Shown here: piece by piece, positions 5,761 through 8,567 of the stretch | Numbering within the stretch: position 1 is the first letter of the stretch | How the letters are laid out: every line of letters begins with the position of its first letter | Source of the DNA: Limnohabitans sp. | GTDB lineage: Bacteria > Pseudomonadota > Gammaproteobacteria > Burkholderiales > Burkholderiaceae_C | Direction of reading: 5' to 3' | Assembly: GCA_009693225.1 (NCBI GenBank) | Contig: SHXP01000087.1 | Span: 1-8,567 of the forward strand | DNA: 8,567 bases | The notes under the pieces: model-generated | What the model was told of the DNA's origin: nothing | What the model saw: the letters and a program-made list of their open reading frames with translations, nothing else | Database searches by the model: none | Translations under genes and position numbers: made by a program

Positions 5761-8155
5761 AAACCGGTGTCAGTTTGGCCACCGATAGCGCCAGCCATTT
5801 GACGCCGTGCCGGTTGAATTTTACCTGGGCCCGTGCATCGTCGCCGACGCCCTCCATCGACACCACGGTGCCCTCACCGAACTTGGTGTGAAACACCTGC
5901 AAGCCGCTGCGCACCCAGGCGTTCGGGCCGCTGGCAGTCGCTGGATTCGCCCGCTGTGGAATAGCAGGCGGCGTAGAGGTGAAAAAGCCGGCGCGCCCTG
6001 AATCGTTGTTGCCAAAGCCTGAAGGCCGGCTGCCCCACATCGCCGGGGATTGCAAACCGGTTTTAGGTGTCAGCCATTTCATGGTGTGCTCGGGCATTTC
6101 ATCAAAGAAACGGCTTTTGATGTTGTAGCGGGTCTGACCGTGCAGCATGCGGGTCTGCGAATGGCTCAGGTACAAGCGCTTGCGCGCGCGCGTAATCGCC
6201 ACATACATCAGGCGACGCTCTTCTTCTAGGCCTTCAAAGTCGCTCATTGCATTCTCATTCGGGAACAAACCCTCTTCCAGGCCGGTGATGAAAACGCAAT
6301 CAAACTCCAGGCCTTTGGCCGCGTGCACGGTCATGAGCTGCACCGCGTCCTGGCCAGCCTGAGCCTGGTTGTCGCCTGCTTCCAAAGCCGCGTGGCTGAG
6401 AAAGGCCGCCAGCGGTGACAGGGTCTCGCCGGTGTCGGCATCCGCCTGCAAAGGCGTGCCGGAAGCCAGCGCTTGCGAGGCGGCAAAGTCAGCCTGGCTT
6501 TGCAAAGCTTCGTCCACCGGCAGCGCCACAGCGTCCTTACCGAAACCCTCTTGCGTCACAAAACTCTCAGCGGCGTTGACCAATTCCTGCAGGTTCTCCA
6601 CCCGGTCGGCGCCTTCGCGCTCGGCCTGGTAATGTTCAACCAGCTGGCTGTGCTCGAGCACGAGTTCGATGATTTGCCGCAAGGTCTGGCCTTGCGTTTG
6701 CTCGCGCAGCACATCAAGTTTGGCGACAAACGCAGAGATATTGGTACCGGCCTTGCCGCTGATACTGCTGACCGCGTCGTGCAAAGCACAACCGCTGGCA
6801 CGCGCCGCGTCCTGCAATTGTTCGATACTGCGCGCACCTATGCCGCGCGGCGGGAAATTGACAACGCGCATGAAGCTGGTGTCGTCGCGCGGGTTGTCGA
6901 GCAAACGTAAATACGCCAGCGCGTGTTTGATTTCGCCGCGCTCGAAAAAGCGCAGACCGCCGTACACACGGTAAGGCATGGCGGCGTTGAACAAGGCGGT
7001 TTCAATCACACGGCTTTGTGCATTGCTGCGGTAGAGGATGGCGACTTCACTGCGCGCGGCCACGCCTTTTTCGCCGTCACCGTCGCGCCCGTTGCGCAGC
7101 AGCTGTTTGATCTCTTCGACCACCCAATTCGCCTCGGCTAGGTCGCCGGGCGACTCCATCACCCGCACCGGTTCGCCCGCGCCTTGGGTGGTGTGCAGGT
7201 TTTTGCCCAACCGGGTTTTGTTGTGCTTGATCAGCTCGTTGGCCGTGTCCAGGATATGGCTGTGGCTGCGGTAGTTTTGCTCCAGCTTGATCTGGTGCTG
7301 CACCGCGAACTCGCGCACAAAGTCGGCCATATTGCCCACGCGCGCACCGCGGAAGGCGTAAATGCTCTGGTCATCGTCACCGACCGCCAGCACCGCGCTG
7401 GCGGCACCGCTGAGCAATTTGATCCAGGCGTATTGCAGCTTGTTGGTGTCTTGAAACTCGTCGATCAAAATGTGCCTGAAACGCTCGCGGTAATGCTCGC
7501 GCAAGGATTCGTTGTCGCGCAGCAGTTCGTAACTGCGCAGCATCAGTTCGCCGAAATCGACCACACCTTCGCGCTGGCACTGGTCTTCGTACAGTTGGTA
7601 GAGCTCGACCTTCTGGCGCGTCTCAGGGTCGCGCACCATCACATCCTTGGGGCGCTGTCCTTCTTCTTTGCAGTTGGCGATGAACCACTGCACCTGCTTG
7701 GGCGGGAAGCGTTCATCGTCGATATTGAATTGCTTGAGCAAGCGTTTGACGGCTGACAGCTGGTCCTGGGTGTCCAGAATCTGAAAGGCTTGCGGCAGAT
7801 TCGCCAGCTTCCAGTGCGCCCGTAAAAACCGGTTGCACAAGCCGTGAAACGTGCCTATCCACATGCCTCGCACATTCACCGGCAGCATGGCGCTCAAGCG
7901 ACTGAGCATTTCCTTGGCAGCCTTGTTGGTGAAGGTGACCGCCATCAAACCGCCGGGCGAGACCTGCCGGGTTTGCAACAGCCAGGCGATGCGCGTGGTC
8001 AAGACCCGCGTTTTGCCAGAACCGGCGCCGGCCAGTATCAGCGCGTGTTGCGCCGGCAAGGTGACGGCGGCTTGCTGTTCGGGGTTGAGGCCTTGCAATA
8101 AGGGGGAATGCAAGGCGTAAGCCGGCACAGCATCTGTGTTGAATTGAGATGACAT
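5759..8155 (-). CDS. uvrD: DNA helicase II, UvrD/Rep superfamily 1A
   Basis: UvrD is a 3'-5' ATP-driven helicase that removes the incised strand in nucleotide excision repair and unwinds DNA in mismatch repair. The 798-residue protein contains the SF1A set in order: Q motif LNPEQQAAV (23-31), Walker A AGAGSGKT (42-49; Lys48), Ia TFTNKAAKEM (74-83), Walker B IDEFQD (231-236), motif III VGDDDQSIYAFRGA (258-271), IV LEQNYRS (291-297), V LMTVHAAKGLEF (607-618) and VI ERRLMYVAITRAR (646-658). After a variable linker (about 700-745), the end VFHTKFGEGTVVSMEGVGDD resembles the Tudor-like C-terminal domain of UvrD/PcrA, which favours UvrD over Rep. It is longer than E. coli UvrD (720 residues), partly through an Ala/Gln-rich stretch at about 536-602 before motif V. 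ATG 8155 gives the family N-terminus. No LexA-like CTGT-N8-ACAG is seen upstream. Confidence 0.97.
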   Translation of the reverse strand: MSSQFNTDAVPAYALHSPLLQGLNPEQQAAVTLPAQHALILAGAGSGKTRVLTTRIAWLLQTRQVSPGGLMAVTFTNKAAKEMLSRLSAMLPVNVRGMWIGTFHGLCNRFLRAHWKLANLPQAFQILDTQDQLSAVKRLLKQFNIDDERFPPKQVQWFIANCKEEGQRPKDVMVRDPETRQKVELYQLYEDQCQREGVVDFGELMLRSYELLRDNESLREHYRERFRHILIDEFQDTNKLQYAWIKLLSGAASAVLAVGDDDQSIYAFRGARVGNMADFVREFAVQHQIKLEQNYRSHSHILDTANELIKHNKTRLGKNLHTTQGAGEPVRVMESPGDLAEANWVVEEIKQLLRNGRDGDGEKGVAARSEVAILYRSNAQSRVIETALFNAAMPYRVYGGLRFFERGEIKHALAYLRLLDNPRDDTSFMRVVNFPPRGIGARSIEQLQDAARASGCALHDAVSSISGKAGTNISAFVAKLDVLREQTQGQTLRQIIELVLEHSQLVEHYQAEREGADRVENLQELVNAAESFVTQEGFGKDAVALPVDEALQSQADFAASQALASGTPLQADADTGETLSPLAAFLSHAALEAGDNQAQAGQDAVQLMTVHAAKGLEFDCVFITGLEEGLFPNENAMSDFEGLEEERRLMYVAITRARKRLYLSHSQTRMLHGQTRYNIKSRFFDEMPEHTMKWLTPKTGLQSPAMWGSRPSGFGNNDSGRAGFFTSTPPAIPQRANPATASGPNAWVRSGLQVFHTKFGEGTVVSMEGVGDDARAQVKFNRHGVKWLALSVAKLTPV

Positions 8156-8162
8156 GCAGCCA

Positions 8163-8168
8163 ATTGTA
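8163..8168 (-). promoter_or_regulatory. Candidate -10 box of uvrD, very close to the start codon
   Basis: On the minus strand TACAAT (8168-8163), inside the 9-mer GCCTACAAT shared with the thrB promoter, ends only 7 bases before the uvrD ATG at 8155. Transcription would then start within about 3 bases of the ATG, giving a leaderless or nearly leaderless mRNA. The -35 is not convincing: TTGACC at 8186-8181 is a good box but only 12 bases away, and TTCGAT at 8191-8186 has 17-base spacing but a poor match. Confidence 0.35.
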
Positions 8169-8279
8169 GGCAGTCAGGTAGGTCAATCGAAGTGCGTAGA
8201 ATCAAGCACCGGGCCCAAGTTTCTTGCGTCCGGTTTTTTTTGACCGGCCAGGCCAAGCGCTCTCCTGTGATTTATTTTT

Positions 8280-8283
8280 GGAG
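8280..8283 (+). promoter_or_regulatory. Ribosome binding site of guaC
   Basis: GGAG lies 8 bases before the ATG at 8292. It is the clearest Shine-Dalgarno in the window and fixes this start, which also gives the family N-terminus MEIFDYDNILLLP. Confidence 0.7.
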
Positions 8284-8291
8284 CCTGGTTC

Positions 8292-8528
8292 ATGGAAATT
8301 TTTGATTACGACAATATTTTGCTGCTACCGCGTAAATGCCGCGTACAAAGCCGGGCTGAATGCGACACCGGCGTCACCTTAGGCAAACACACATTCCGGC
8401 TTCCTGTGGTTCCCGCCAACATGAAAACCGTGGTGAACGAAAGCATTTGCGATTGGCTGGCGGCCAACGGCTACTTTTATGTGATGCACCGCTTTGATCT
8501 GGACAATGTGAAATTTGTGCGAGATTGA
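8292..8528 (+). CDS. guaC: GMP reductase (GuaC2 type), N-terminal part, interrupted by an in-frame TGA
   Basis: GMP reductase converts GMP to IMP and ammonia with NADPH, returning guanine nucleotides to the purine pool; it is a TIM-barrel enzyme of the IMP dehydrogenase family. Seventy-eight residues are readable. FDYDNILLLPRKCRVQSR (4-21), ECDTGVTLGKHTFRLPVV (23-40), PANMKTVV (41-48) and NGYFYVMHRFDLD (59-71) follow the Bacillus/Staphylococcus-type GuaC (GuaC2), as I recall it, more closely than the E. coli type or true IMP dehydrogenase. A full enzyme is about 325 residues. The frame ends with FVRD and TGA (8526-8528) exactly where relatives read RDM. The next bases still encode KGMYAS in the same frame, like the family's G-(L/I/Y)-ASISVGV, then diverge over the last 15 bases (SVHSVA instead of SISVGV). 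The gene is therefore either genuinely decayed or misread near the sequence end. The catalytic Cys loop lies outside the window. Confidence 0.85.
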   Translation: MEIFDYDNILLLPRKCRVQSRAECDTGVTLGKHTFRLPVVPANMKTVVNESICDWLAANGYFYVMHRFDLDNVKFVRD

Positions 8529-8567
8529 AAGCAAAAAGGCATGTACGCCTCGGTGCATTCTGTCGCA

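Larger units (their letters stand above)
8156..8291. other. Divergent uvrD/guaC intergenic region
   Basis: This 136-base spacer separates uvrD (leftward) from guaC (rightward). It holds the TACAAT box of uvrD, an inverted repeat CCGGT/ACCGG (8230-8234 and 8243-8247) whose loop is mostly a T8 run, a TTGACC (8240-8245) that could be a -35 for guaC but has no good -10 at normal spacing, and an AT-rich stretch GATTTATTTTTGGAG just before guaC. I recognise no riboswitch, small RNA or coding sequence here. Confidence 0.5.

Noticed and set aside
6556..6837. Several 60-190 codon frames on both strands within uvrD.
   Set aside because: All overlap conserved uvrD coding sequence in other frames and lack recognisable domains or ribosome sites.
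8156..8291. A LexA box for uvrD or a purine riboswitch for guaC.
   Set aside because: No CTGT-N8-ACAG or close variant is present, and the 136 bases lack the conserved three-helix core of a purine riboswitch.
1..8567. A novel defence, mobile or secondary-metabolite system.
   Set aside because: Every substantial open frame belongs to a known family, mostly housekeeping. There are no direct repeats, transposase, integrase, phage or toxin-antitoxin genes, and no shift in base composition apparent by eye.

Overview
The window looks like a chromosomal housekeeping segment of a betaproteobacterium, most likely order Burkholderiales and family Comamonadaceae (Rhodoferax- or Polaromonas-like). This is inferred from the moderately high GC, the protein sequences recalled for each family, the kinase-fold ThrB followed by a BPSS1780-type membrane protein, and promoter -10 boxes of the form GCCTACAAT. 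No database search was possible, so the genus is not fixed.

Layout from left to right. (1) Bases 1-199, minus strand: the N-terminal end of a ZIP-family metal transporter that runs out of the window. (2) Bases 221-1119, minus: a Tat-exported dienelactone hydrolase family protein, split by a one-base frameshift at an A5 run. (3) Bases 1185-3962, minus: full-length DNA polymerase I (polA) with all three enzymatic domains. (4) Bases 4022-4972 and 4976-5752, plus: homoserine kinase (thrB) and a six-helix BPSS1780-family membrane protein, 3 bases apart and probably one operon. (5) Bases 5759-8155, minus: DNA helicase II (uvrD), convergent with the previous gene, with only 6 bases between the stop codons. 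(6) Bases 8292 to the end, plus: the N-terminus of a GuaC2-type GMP reductase, interrupted by an in-frame TGA at 8526-8528 where homologues have Met. Intergenic DNA is limited to 21, 65, 59, 3, 6 and 136 bases; no stretch over 300 bases lacks a gene. I see no tRNA, rRNA, CRISPR array, insertion sequence or prophage gene.

The genes do not form one pathway. polA and uvrD are both repair/replication genes (gap filling and primer removal; UvrABC excision and mismatch-repair unwinding). thrB belongs to threonine biosynthesis and guaC to purine interconversion. polA/thrB and uvrD/guaC are divergent pairs whose short spacers hold the candidate promoters.

I found no novel system. The points worth a second look are the two disrupted reading frames (both explicable by single-base indels next to A runs, so either real decay or sequencing/assembly error), the uncharacterised membrane protein coupled to thrB, a bulged hairpin spanning the two convergent stop codons, and a small palindrome in the polA/thrB divergent promoter region.
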